14,130 bases of DNA, from contig CAAFMG010000007.1 in NCBI GenBank assembly GCA_900763965.1, positions 1-14,130 of the forward strand, given 5' to 3'. This DNA is from an uncultured Oscillospiraceae bacterium (GTDB lineage Bacteria; Bacillota; Clostridia; Oscillospirales; Oscillospiraceae). The position numbers were made by a program, and so were the translations under genes. Positions 1-7,671 of the stretch are shown here, piece after piece; positions within the stretch are counted from its first letter, which is position 1; the number at the start of each line of letters is the position of its first letter. Under the pieces are notes generated by a model. It did no database searches. It worked only from the letters and a program-made list of their open reading frames with translations, and had not been told where the DNA came from.

Positions 1-220
1 AAGGGGAGTTTCCCGCATATTTCCTGTTTAGAGAGCAGTCGGCCGGTGAAAGACTGTCAGGAATTGCCGGATGGTCGCCCCGGAGCTTGTCTCCTGAAGG
101 TTCAGTAGGGAGGTGCGGGTAAGCCCGTTACAGCTTGTGAGTGTCCGGAAACGGAAATTCAGGTGGTACCGCGGAAATGTAATTTTTCGCCCTGAGCGCA
201 TTGCGTTCAGGGCGTTTTTT
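1..220 (+). promoter_or_regulatory. T-box riboswitch leader of valS (probably tRNA-Val responsive)
   Basis: T-box leaders sense the ratio of charged to uncharged tRNA and switch between terminator and antiterminator. The T-box core AGGTGGTACCGCG is at 161-173. Upstream are Stem I elements: AGAGAG at 30-35, a helix TTCCTG (21-26) with CAGGAA (58-63), an apical helix CAGTC (36-40) with GACTG (52-56), and a loop containing GGTG. The codon GTC at 74-76 directly precedes GCCCCGGAGC, the place where the specifier triplet normally lies; GTC is a valine codon, matching the valS gene downstream. A Stem III-like hairpin CGGG/CCCG is at 116-127. The window seems to open inside or just before Stem I, so the promoter is not visible. 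The specifier assignment is by position and not by a computed fold. Confidence 0.93.
189..220 (+). terminator. T-box regulated intrinsic terminator
   Basis: CGCCCTGA (189-196) pairs with TCAGGGCG (207-214), and six T residues follow at 215-220. It lies 16 bases after the T-box core, as expected for the terminator that competes with the antiterminator. Read-through would reach valS, whose ATG is 26 bases further on. Confidence 0.9.
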
Positions 221-246
221 CATTAGAAAAAGGAGCGATAGAAATA

Positions 247-2892
247 ATGGCAAGAGAATTACCAAAGGTCTATGAGCCTCAGCAGGTTGAGTCTCAGATC
301 TACCAGATGTGGCTCGATGGCGGCTACTTCCACGCAGAGGTGGATGAGAGCAAAAAGCCCTTCACCATCGTCATGCCGCCCCCCAATGTCACCGGTCAGC
401 TGCACATGGGCCATGCCATGGATGCAACCATGCAGGATACCCTGATCCGCTTCAAGCGTATGCAGGGCTACAATGCTCTGTGGATCCCCGGTGTGGACCA
501 TGCCGGTATTGCTACCCAGATCAAGGTGGAAGAAGAACTGCGTGTCAAGGAAGGTCTGACCCGCTATGACCTGGGTCGTGAAAAGTTCCTGGAGCGTGTT
601 TGGGACTGGAAGCATCAGTATGGCAACCGCATCGTGGAGCAGCAGAAGAAGCTGGGTGCTTCCTGTGACTGGGATCGCGCACGGTTCACCATGGACGAAG
701 GCTGTTCCAAGGCTGTTCGCGAGGTGTTCGTCTCCCTGTATGAGCAGGGCCTGATCTACAAAGGAAGCCGGATCATCAACTGGTGTCCCCACTGTGTCAC
801 CGCCCTGTCCGATGCCGAGGTGGAATACCTGGATAAACCCGGTCATCTGTGGCACATCCGCTATCCTCTGGCAGACGGCTCCGGCGAAGTGGTGGTGGCT
901 ACCACCCGTCCGGAAACCATGCTGGGCGATACCGGTGTCTGTGTCAACCCCAACGATGAGCGCTACAAGGACATTGTGGGCAAAAAGGTCATTCTGCCCC
1001 TGCTGAATAAGGAGATCCCCGTTGTTGCCGATGAGTATGCCGAGATGGAATTCGGCACCGGCTGCGTGAAGATGACCCCCGCCCACGACCCCAACGACTT
1101 TGAGGTTGGTCTGCGGCACAATCTGGAGGTTATCCGGGTTCTGGACGACCATGGTGTCATGAACGAATTCGGCGGCAAGTATCAGGGCATGGATCGCTAC
1201 GAAGCCCGTGAGGCTGTTGTGGCCGATTTGGAAGCCCAGGGCTATCTGGTGAAGGTGGAGGATTATTCCCACAATGTGGGTACCTGCTACCGCTGCCACA
1301 AGGATGTGGAGCCCATCATCTCCGCCCAGTGGTTCGTCAAGATGAAGCCCCTGGCTGAGGAAGCCATCCGGGTGGTTAAAGAAGGGGAGACTCGGTTCGT
1401 TCCCGATCGCTTCTCCAAGACCTATATGAACTGGATGGAGAATGTCCGTGACTGGTGTATCTCCCGTCAGCTGTGGTGGGGCCATCAGATCCCTGCCTGG
1501 ACCTGTGCGGACTGCGGTCACATCACCGTTTCCCGTGAGGATGCCTGCAAGTGCGAAAAGTGCGGCAGCACCAACATCACCCGGGAGGAAGATGTTCTGG
1601 ATACCTGGTTCAGTTCCGCTCTGTGGCCCTTCGAGACCCTGGGCTGGCCGGATAAGACCCCGGATCTGGATTATTTCTATCCCACGGATGTGCTGGTTAC
1701 CGGCTATGACATCATTTTCTTCTGGGTTGCCAGAATGATCTTCTCCGGCTGCAAGCAGACCGGCAAGACGCCTTTCCACACTGTACTGATTCACGGCCTG
1801 GTTCGTGACAGCCAGGGCCGGAAGATGAGTAAATCTCTGGGCAACGGCATTGATCCCTTGGAGATGATCGACAAGTACGGCTGTGACGCTCTGCGTATGA
1901 ACATGGTCACCAACAACTCTCCCGGAAACGATATGCGTTTCTATGTGGAGCGCTGCGAGGCCATGCGTAACTTCGCAAACAAGCTGTGGAACGCTTCCCG
2001 CTATGTGATGATGAACCTGAGCGAGGATGCCAAAAACGAGCTGCCTGCTCTGGACAAGCTGGAAATCGCCGATAAGTGGGTTCTGAGTAAGCTGAACACC
2101 CTGATCACCGAGGTCACGGAGAACCTGGAAAAGTACGAGCTGGGTGTGGCTGTCCAGAAGGTTTACGAGTTCATTTGGGACACCTACTGCGACTGGTATA
2201 TCGAGCTGACCAAGGCAAGACTGTACTCTGAGGATGCCGAGCGGAAGCAGACCGCCATCGCAGTCCTGGTTTATGTTCTGGATCAGGTTCTGCGCCTGCT
2301 GCATCCCTTCATGCCCTTCATCACCGAGGAGATCTGGCAGAGCCTGCCCCACGAAGGCGAGGCGCTGATCGTTGCAAAGTGGCCAGAATATCGTCAGGAG
2401 CTGGAATTCAAGGCCGAACAGGCTGCAATGGAGTCTGTTATGGATGCCATTCGTGCCATCCGCAACCGCCGTGCAGAGATGAATGTTCCCCCCAGCAAGA
2501 AGGCGGCCCTGTACGTTCTGACCGCCAAGCCCCAGATCTTCCTGGAGGGTGAAGGCTTCCTGCAGAGACTGGCCTACGCCGATGAAGTGACCCTTCTGAC
2601 CAATGAGCCGGAGAATCTGGACGGCATGGTGACCATCACCACTGCCGATGCCAAGCTGTATATCCCCATGGGCCAGCTGGTTGATGTTGCCAAGGAGATC
2701 GCCCGTCTGACCAAGGAGCTGGAGGGCGCAAAGAAGTTCCTGACCTCTCTGGAGGGCAAGCTGAGCAATGAGAAGTTCATTTCCCGGGCGCCTGAAGCTG
2801 TTGTCAATGCCGAGCGTGAAAAGGCTGCCAAGCATCGCGAGCTGATCGCCCAGCTGGAGCAGTCTCTGGCCGCTATGGCAAAGCTGAATTAA
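247..2892 (+). CDS. valS: Valyl-tRNA synthetase (ValRS)
   Basis: A class Ia aminoacyl-tRNA synthetase that charges tRNA-Val with valine in the cytoplasm and edits misactivated threonine. The 881 residues match the usual bacterial length. The ATP-binding HIGH motif is HMGH at residues 53-56, after PPPNVTG, and KMSKS is at 526-530. The editing domain between them shows the TTRPETMLGD and GTGCVKMTPAHDPND signatures. Cysteine pairs (CYRC; CADC with CEKC) suggest zinc-binding knuckles. The C-terminal ~75 residues, rich in Lys/Glu/Leu heptads, form the tRNA-binding coiled coil typical of ValRS. The start is supported by AGGAG at 231-235. It is monocistronic between two terminators and controlled by the T-box leader. 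The codons TTA, CTA and TCA are essentially absent after residue 5, consistent with high expression. Confidence 0.98.
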   Translation: MARELPKVYEPQQVESQIYQMWLDGGYFHAEVDESKKPFTIVMPPPNVTGQLHMGHAMDATMQDTLIRFKRMQGYNALWIPGVDHAGIATQIKVEEELRVKEGLTRYDLGREKFLERVWDWKHQYGNRIVEQQKKLGASCDWDRARFTMDEGCSKAVREVFVSLYEQGLIYKGSRIINWCPHCVTALSDAEVEYLDKPGHLWHIRYPLADGSGEVVVATTRPETMLGDTGVCVNPNDERYKDIVGKKVILPLLNKEIPVVADEYAEMEFGTGCVKMTPAHDPNDFEVGLRHNLEVIRVLDDHGVMNEFGGKYQGMDRYEAREAVVADLEAQGYLVKVEDYSHNVGTCYRCHKDVEPIISAQWFVKMKPLAEEAIRVVKEGETRFVPDRFSKTYMNWMENVRDWCISRQLWWGHQIPAWTCADCGHITVSREDACKCEKCGSTNITREEDVLDTWFSSALWPFETLGWPDKTPDLDYFYPTDVLVTGYDIIFFWVARMIFSGCKQTGKTPFHTVLIHGLVRDSQGRKMSKSLGNGIDPLEMIDKYGCDALRMNMVTNNSPGNDMRFYVERCEAMRNFANKLWNASRYVMMNLSEDAKNELPALDKLEIADKWVLSKLNTLITEVTENLEKYELGVAVQKVYEFIWDTYCDWYIELTKARLYSEDAERKQTAIAVLVYVLDQVLRLLHPFMPFITEEIWQSLPHEGEALIVAKWPEYRQELEFKAEQAAMESVMDAIRAIRNRRAEMNVPPSKKAALYVLTAKPQIFLEGEGFLQRLAYADEVTLLTNEPENLDGMVTITTADAKLYIPMGQLVDVAKEIARLTKELEGAKKFLTSLEGKLSNEKFISRAPEAVVNAEREKAAKHRELIAQLEQSLAAMAKLN

Positions 2893-2921
2893 CCTTTCCC
2901 CCAATATCCTAAAATGATCCG

Positions 2922-2961
2922 CAGCGGAGTAAACCTCAGGTTTGCTCCGCTGTACTTTTTT
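2922..2961 (+). terminator. Intrinsic terminator after valS
   Basis: A 14-bp stem (2922-2935 with 39-52 of the same block, i.e. 2939-2952, including one T-G wobble) has a three-base loop and is followed by TAC and six T residues at 2956-2961. It separates valS from the spoIIA operon, which therefore needs its own promoter in 2962-3030. Confidence 0.93.
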
Positions 2962-3003
2962 GGAAAGATCCTGATTCCGACTGCATATTCGCAGCCGGAA
3001 TTT

Positions 3004-3009
3004 TATACT
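3004..3009 (+). promoter_or_regulatory. Possible -10 element of the spoIIA operon
   Basis: The only start signal I can propose between the valS terminator and spoIIAA is TATACT at 3004-3009, without a good -35 box 16-18 bases upstream. In Bacillus the spoIIA operon is read by sigma-H. A poor sigma-H-like pair can be drawn here (GGAATT near 2997-3002, then GGAAGA near 3015-3020), but it matches weakly. Neither option is convincing. Confidence 0.25.
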
Positions 3010-3043
3010 GTTATGGAAGATCAGAAACCAAGGAGGAATAAAC

Positions 3044-3361
3044 ATGCACTTTACCAGTTTTCTGGAGGAGGGACGGCTGACGGTTGCCTTAACAGGCGAA
3101 ATCGACCATCACTGCGCCAAGGAGTACATACGCAGCATCGCCGCCAAAATTGAAGCCTATACACCGGATGTCTGTATTTTAGACTTTCGAGAGGTGAGCT
3201 TTGTGGACTCCTCCGGCATTGCCGTGGTGATCAACGCCCTGCGGAATATGGCGCAAATCGAAGGAAAGCTCCTGCTGACGGGCCTTTCCCCCCAGCCCCT
3301 GCGGGTATTCCGGGCATCGGGGATCGACAAAATCGTGGAAATCAGGGAGGCGGTTTCATGA
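3044..3361 (+). CDS. spoIIAA: Anti-sigma F factor antagonist (anti-anti-sigma factor)
   Basis: A STAS-domain protein that, when dephosphorylated, binds SpoIIAB and frees sigma-F in the forespore. The 105 residues compare with about 117 in Bacillus subtilis. The segment TGEIDHH (residues 17-23) matches the conserved N-terminal strand, and FVDSSGIAV (53-61) holds the phosphorylation site. Ser56, the first serine after Asp55, corresponds to Ser58 of B. subtilis. The STAS ending (LTGLSPQPLRVFRASGIDKI) is intact. The start is fixed by a perfect AGGAGG at 3031-3036, seven bases before the ATG. The TGA stop overlaps the ATG of spoIIAB by four bases, implying translational coupling and balanced production. 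SpoIIE, the phosphatase that activates the protein, is not in the window. Confidence 0.96.
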   Translation: MHFTSFLEEGRLTVALTGEIDHHCAKEYIRSIAAKIEAYTPDVCILDFREVSFVDSSGIAVVINALRNMAQIEGKLLLTGLSPQPLRVFRASGIDKIVEIREAVS

Positions 3362-3789
3362 AATTCGACAATTATATGATTTTGGATTTTCCCAGCAAAT
3401 CCGCCAATGAGGCCTTTGCCCGGTCGGCGGTGGCCTGCTTTGCGGCCCAGCTGGATCCCACGCTGGAGGAGCTGGGAGACATCCGCACAGCCGTCAGTGA
3501 AGCGGTGACCAACTGCATCGTCCATGCCTATCCGGAAAAGCTGGGAAACATCACCCTGCGCTGCCGGATCTTAAAGGACAATGTGCTGGACATTGTGGTA
3601 AAGGACAAAGGAATCGGGATTCCGGACATTGACCAGGCCAGGCGGCCCAGCTACACCACCGGCGGCGCAGACCGCAGCGGTATGGGCTTTACCATTATGG
3701 AGAGCTTTATGAGCGATCTGGAAGTCACATCCGCAGCCGGAAAGGGTACCACCGTTCACATGCGCCGCCGGATCCAGCGCCGCCAATGA
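3358..3789 (+). CDS. spoIIAB: Anti-sigma F factor, serine kinase
   Basis: A GHKL-fold kinase that holds sigma-F inactive in the predivisional and mother cell and phosphorylates SpoIIAA. Its 143 residues are close to the 146 of B. subtilis. The N-box SEAVTN (residues 47-52, with Glu48 as expected catalytic base and Asn52 as the magnesium ligand) is intact. So are the G1 box DKGIGIPD (83-90) and RSGMGFTIME (106-115) of the ATP lid and G2 region. Arg22 in NEAFAR corresponds to Arg20 of B. subtilis, which contacts both sigma-F and SpoIIAA. It overlaps by four bases with genes on both sides. All catalytic landmarks are present, so the switch should be functional. Confidence 0.97.
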   Translation: MKFDNYMILDFPSKSANEAFARSAVACFAAQLDPTLEELGDIRTAVSEAVTNCIVHAYPEKLGNITLRCRILKDNVLDIVVKDKGIGIPDIDQARRPSYTTGGADRSGMGFTIMESFMSDLEVTSAAGKGTTVHMRRRIQRRQ

Positions 3790-4490
3790 GCAGTACGGAG
3801 GAACTGATCCAACGCGCCCAGTCCGGGGATACTTCTGCCATGGAGATCCTGGTAGAGGAGAATACCGGGCTGATCTGGGCAGTGACCCGGCGGTTTTTGG
3901 GCAGAGGGGTAGAGGCAGACGACCTGTATCAGCTGGGTTCTCTGGGATTTTTGAAAGCGGTGGAGGGCTTTGACCTGTCCTACGGAACGCAGTTTTCCAC
4001 CTATGCCGTTCCCAAGATCTCCGGAGAGATCCGGCGGTTTCTCCGGGATGACGGCACGGTGAAGGTGTCCCGAAGTCTAAAGGAGCAGGCCTCTGCCATT
4101 CGTGTCGTGCGCAATCAGCTGACCACCGCTCTGGGCCGGGATCCCACCATTGCAGAAATCTCCCGGCAGACCGGATTCTCGCCCGAAGAAATTGCTATGG
4201 CTGAGACTGCCACAGCCGCTACGGAGTCCATCCAGCGGGAGACCGGCGAGGAAGGTTTTTCTCTGGAAAATGTTCTGACAGACACAGAATCCGAAGAAAT
4301 CATGGTGGAAAAGATTGCTCTGCGGCAGGCAATCTCTGCTTTGCCGGAGCGGGAAGCCACAGTGATCAAGCTGCGGTTCTTCCACGGTCTGACCCAGCAG
4401 CGGGTGGCAAGGGTTCTGGGCGTCAGTCAGGTTCAGGTCTCCCGCATTGAAAAGAAGGCCATCCAGCGGCTGCGGGAAATGCTGTCATAA
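3786..4490 (+). CDS. sigF: RNA polymerase sporulation sigma factor, sigma-F
   Basis: The first forespore-specific sigma factor, released from SpoIIAB after asymmetric division. The 234 residues contain region 2 (ADDLYQLGSLGFLKAVEGFD, then YGTQFSTYAVPKISGEIRRF), the hallmark RDDGTVKVSRSLKE leading into region 3, and region 4 with an HTH near residues 203-231 (TQQRVARVLGVSQVQVSRIE). It is the third gene of the operon, with ATGA overlap to spoIIAB. Sigma-G is a close relative, but linkage to spoIIAA-spoIIAB and the RDDGTVKVSRS segment favour sigma-F. It is about 20 residues shorter than the B. subtilis protein, mostly at the N terminus. No terminator follows, so transcription may continue into pcrA. 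Confidence 0.96.
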   Translation: MSSTEELIQRAQSGDTSAMEILVEENTGLIWAVTRRFLGRGVEADDLYQLGSLGFLKAVEGFDLSYGTQFSTYAVPKISGEIRRFLRDDGTVKVSRSLKEQASAIRVVRNQLTTALGRDPTIAEISRQTGFSPEEIAMAETATAATESIQRETGEEGFSLENVLTDTESEEIMVEKIALRQAISALPEREATVIKLRFFHGLTQQRVARVLGVSQVQVSRIEKKAIQRLREMLS

Positions 4491-4497
4491 ATTCTAC

Positions 4498-4526
4498 TTT
4501 ACCTTTTGACAAAAATGCGGTAAAAT
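4498..4526 (+). promoter_or_regulatory. Sigma-A-type promoter for pcrA-yunB-ligA
   Basis: A -35 box TTTACC (4498-4503) and a -10 box TAAAAT (4521-4526) are separated by exactly 17 bases, predicting a transcript start near 4533. A perfect TTGACA also sits at 4506-4511, but its spacing to any -10 box is wrong (9 or 24 bases). With this start point, the ATG at 4537 would be almost leaderless, which supports the ATG at 4561 as the real pcrA start. Confidence 0.6.
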
Positions 4527-4560
4527 AGACACATCTATGATAATGGATAGGTGTGCGAAT

Positions 4561-6978
4561 ATGAATGAACAACTGGATTCCCGATTTTTAACAGCCCGGC
4601 GGAAATACATTGCCCGGAGCTTTTCTCAGCTGAATGCCATGCAGCAGGAGGCGGTTCTTACCACCGAGGGGCCGCTGCTTTTGCTGGCAGGTGCAGGCAG
4701 CGGCAAGACCACAGTTCTCATCAACCGAATTGCCAATATTATGCGCTACGGCAGGGGCAGTGACTCCCGGGAGATCCCCGACACGGTGACTGAGGAGGAT
4801 GTTCTGTTCCTGGAGCAGCTGGACGATACCCCTTCCGAGCAGGAATGCCGTCGGGCAGATTTCCTCTGCGCCGTGGAGCCTGCAGTTCCCTGGAGCATCA
4901 TGGCCATCACCTTCACCAACAAGGCCGCCAATGAGCTGAAAGAGCGCCTGACAGTCCTGCTGGGGCCGGAAGCGCAGGATATCTGGGCCATGACCTTCCA
5001 TTCCGCCTGTTGTCGGATCCTGCGCCGGGATATTGAGCGGATGGGCTACACCCGCAGCTTTACCATTTATGATTCGGCGGATTCGGAACGGGTGATGAAG
5101 GAAGTCATCCGGGACATGAATCTGGACGAAAAAACCTTCCCGCCCCGCTATGTGCTGGGGGCTGTGAGCCGGGAAAAGGACAACATGGTTTCCGGAGAAG
5201 AGATGCTGGAACGGGCTGAAAAGTCCGGGGATATCCGTGCGCAGCACATGGCAAGAGCCTATGTGAAGTATCAGCAGCGGCTCCGGGAAAACAATGCCCT
5301 GGACTTTGATGATATCATCTTTGTGACCGTAAAGCTGTTGCAGGAGAACGAAGATGTTCGTACTTACTATCAGAGAAAATTCCGCTATGTTCTGGTGGAC
5401 GAGTATCAGGACACCAACCATATGCAGTATCTGCTCACCTCTCTGCTGGCTGGAGGATATGAAAACATCTGCGTTGTGGGCGATGACGATCAGAGTATTT
5501 ACCGCTTCCGGGGCGCAACCATCGAAAATATCCTGAATTTTGAAAAGCAGTACAAGGGAAGCCGAACCATCCGTCTGGAGCAGAATTACCGCTCTACTCA
5601 GTCTATTCTGAACGCCGCCAATGCGGTAATCGCCCACAATCTGGGGCGTAAGGGAAAGAAGCTCTGGACCAGCAACAGTCAGGGAGATCCCATCACCGTT
5701 TACGAGGCGCAGGACGAGGGAACAGAGGCCAACTATGTCGCCGGTCAGGTGATTGCACTTTCCAAAGGACAGAATTTCCGGGATTTTGCGGTGCTGTATC
5801 GCACCAATGCCCAGTCCAACGCTTTGGAATATGCCTTTAAGCGCAACGGCATTCCTTATCGCATTATCGGCGGCACCCGTTTCTTTGATCGTGCCGAAGT
5901 AAAGGATATGCTGTCTTATCTGTGTGTCATCAATAACCGGGCAGATGATCTGCGGCTCAAGCGGATCATCAACAATCCTCCCAGAGGCTTGGGGGCTAAG
6001 ACCATCGAAACCGCAGAGCGTCTGGCCCAGGCGGCGGAGATCCCCCTGTACAGCGTGGTTTCCGATCCCTATTCCTACGGCCCTCTGGAAAAGCCGGCGG
6101 CGAAGCTGATGCAGTTCTCTGCATTTATCGAGGGTATGGCACAACTGCTGGAAGAAGGGATCAGCCTGCCGGATTTCTATGAGGAGCTGCTGATTCGCAG
6201 CGGCTATGTGGATATGCTGAACGCCAAGCAGACAGAGGAAAATAAGACCCGGCTGGAAAACGTCCGAGAGCTGAAATCCAGCATTAATTCCTATGTGCAG
6301 AATACGGATGATCCTACTTTGGCAGGCTTCCTGGAAGAAATCGCCCTGTATACCGATCTGGAGCAGTACAACCAGGGAGATGACGCAGTGGTGATGATGA
6401 CCATGCACTCAGCCAAGGGCCTGGAATTCCCCAATGTATTTCTGGTGGGCTTTGAAGAGGGACTTTTCCCCGGAATGCGGGCCATTGGAGATCAGGCAGA
6501 AATGGAAGAGGAGCGGCGGCTTTGCTATGTTGCCATCACCCGTGCCAAGGAGTGTCTGACCATTTCCCATGCACGGCAGCGTATGCTGTATGGCCGCACG
6601 GCATCGGCTCTGCCTTCCCGGTTCCTGAAGGAGATCCCTGAGGAATGCATTGTGAAAAAGGGCGGCTTCCGTGTGGCGCAGGAGTCCGGTTACGGTGCCC
6701 GCACCGAGGGGCGTTCTGCCTACGGCGAGCGGAGCGGATATGCCGCCCGGAAAGCACCGGTCCGAAAGCTGGGCAATTCCATGGTCACATCTGCCCAAAG
6801 CTGCGCTGTGCTGGAGCTGAACCAGGGCGATATGGTGAGTCATGCCGCCTTCGGCAGAGGTATGGTGCTGTCTGTCATGAAGATGGGCGGCGATGCCCTG
6901 CTGGAAATTGCCTTTGATGACATCGGCACCAAGAAGCTTATGGCTAAGACCGCATCCTCCCACATGAAAAAGCTGTAA
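4561..6978 (+). CDS. pcrA: ATP-dependent DNA helicase PcrA (UvrD/Rep family, SF1A)
   Basis: A 3'-5' DNA helicase used in nucleotide excision repair, RecA filament removal and rolling-circle replication. The 805 residues carry all SF1A motifs: I GAGSGKT (44-50), Ia TFTNKAANELKERL, II DEYQD (280-284), III GDDDQSIYRFRGA (from 307), IV QNYRS, V MTMHSAKGLEFPNVFL, and VI VAITRAKE with the arginine finger near 661. The last ~50 residues (GDMVSHAAFGRGMVLSV onward) are the Tudor-like tail that binds RNA polymerase in PcrA/UvrD. I chose ATG 4561 over ATG 4537 because AGGTG at 4549-4553 is well placed and the promoter lies just upstream. About 42 extra residues separate motif I from Ia compared with B. 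subtilis PcrA. yunB follows after 45 bases with no terminator. Confidence 0.97.
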   Translation: MNEQLDSRFLTARRKYIARSFSQLNAMQQEAVLTTEGPLLLLAGAGSGKTTVLINRIANIMRYGRGSDSREIPDTVTEEDVLFLEQLDDTPSEQECRRADFLCAVEPAVPWSIMAITFTNKAANELKERLTVLLGPEAQDIWAMTFHSACCRILRRDIERMGYTRSFTIYDSADSERVMKEVIRDMNLDEKTFPPRYVLGAVSREKDNMVSGEEMLERAEKSGDIRAQHMARAYVKYQQRLRENNALDFDDIIFVTVKLLQENEDVRTYYQRKFRYVLVDEYQDTNHMQYLLTSLLAGGYENICVVGDDDQSIYRFRGATIENILNFEKQYKGSRTIRLEQNYRSTQSILNAANAVIAHNLGRKGKKLWTSNSQGDPITVYEAQDEGTEANYVAGQVIALSKGQNFRDFAVLYRTNAQSNALEYAFKRNGIPYRIIGGTRFFDRAEVKDMLSYLCVINNRADDLRLKRIINNPPRGLGAKTIETAERLAQAAEIPLYSVVSDPYSYGPLEKPAAKLMQFSAFIEGMAQLLEEGISLPDFYEELLIRSGYVDMLNAKQTEENKTRLENVRELKSSINSYVQNTDDPTLAGFLEEIALYTDLEQYNQGDDAVVMMTMHSAKGLEFPNVFLVGFEEGLFPGMRAIGDQAEMEEERRLCYVAITRAKECLTISHARQRMLYGRTASALPSRFLKEIPEECIVKKGGFRVAQESGYGARTEGRSAYGERSGYAARKAPVRKLGNSMVTSAQSCAVLELNQGDMVSHAAFGRGMVLSVMKMGGDALLEIAFDDIGTKKLMAKTASSHMKKL

Positions 6979-7023
6979 TACCTTCTTGATAGCGGCATAG
7001 GCTTCTCTGAGGGAGGGATGCCT

Positions 7024-7671
7024 GTGGTGCGCCGAATAGAAGGATTTCTCTGGTGTCTCTTTGGGCTCCTGGCAGTCCTGTTTGCTTTGTTTTGGGGATT
7101 CCGGGGAAAATATCAGGCCGTCATTCGGGAGCTTGCCAAAACGCAGGTGATGAATACCACCTCGGATCTGACCAACGAAGCCATATCCAGGCAAATGGCA
7201 GAGGGAACCATCCAGTATGACCGTATGGTGTACTTTGAAAAGGATCTGGACGGTAAAATCACAGCCCTAAAAACCAATATGAGCGAAGTCAACCGCTTGA
7301 AAACCGATATTCTAAAGCTCATCAATGATGAAATTCTGGCATTGGACACATCGGACATCGGGATTCCTCTGGGCAGCTTGTTTCTTCCGGAATTTCTGTC
7401 CGGAAAAGGGCCGGTAATCCCGGTTCGGGTCCTGTCCGTCCGAAACTCCGATGCAAGCTTTGTCAGTCACTTTTCCCAGGCAGGCATCAACCAGACCCTT
7501 CACCAGCTGACCATGGAGGTCAGCGTGGATGTGGCTGTCCTGGTGCTGGCAAAAACCGAAAGCTTCCCTGTAACCAGTCAGGTGGTGGTAGCGGAAACGG
7601 TGATCGTCGGGGCGGTACCCCAGACGTTTTTACAAACAGGAGGAAATTATGGATTTCAAAGAAAGAATTGA
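7024..7671 (+). CDS. yunB: Sporulation protein YunB
   Basis: The match is to the YunB family, membrane-anchored proteins of unknown biochemical role that are made in the mother cell during sporulation in Bacillus. It has a short basic N terminus, one membrane helix near residues 6-25 (FLWCLFGLLAVLFALFWGF), then an extracytoplasmic domain. The family pattern is visible: ISRQMAEGTIQYDRMVYFEKD, then KTNMSEVNRLKTDI, IPLGSLFLPEFLSGKGPVIPVRV and GINQTLHQLTMEVSVDVAVL. The start is uncertain. The ATG at 7018 touches the ribosome-binding run GGGAGGG (7011-7017), so GTG at 7024 or 7027 is more likely. The gene lies between pcrA and ligA, and its last 23 bases overlap ligA and contain the ligA ribosome-binding site, so the genes are coupled. 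Confidence 0.88.
   Translation: MVRRIEGFLWCLFGLLAVLFALFWGFRGKYQAVIRELAKTQVMNTTSDLTNEAISRQMAEGTIQYDRMVYFEKDLDGKITALKTNMSEVNRLKTDILKLINDEILALDTSDIGIPLGSLFLPEFLSGKGPVIPVRVLSVRNSDASFVSHFSQAGINQTLHQLTMEVSVDVAVLVLAKTESFPVTSQVVVAETVIVGAVPQTFLQTGGNYGFQRKN

Noticed and set aside
259..3045. 928-codon open frame on the minus strand opposite valS
   Set aside because: It is codon-register antisense to a certain valS gene, its translation resembles no family, and its openness is explained by absence of TTA, CTA and TCA codons in valS.
4537..4560. Upstream ATG of pcrA adding eight residues
   Set aside because: It lies about four bases after the predicted transcript start and lacks a ribosome-binding site; ATG 4561 has both.
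4588..6408. 606-codon minus-strand open frame opposite pcrA
   Set aside because: Same register effect; the sense strand carries every SF1A helicase motif.
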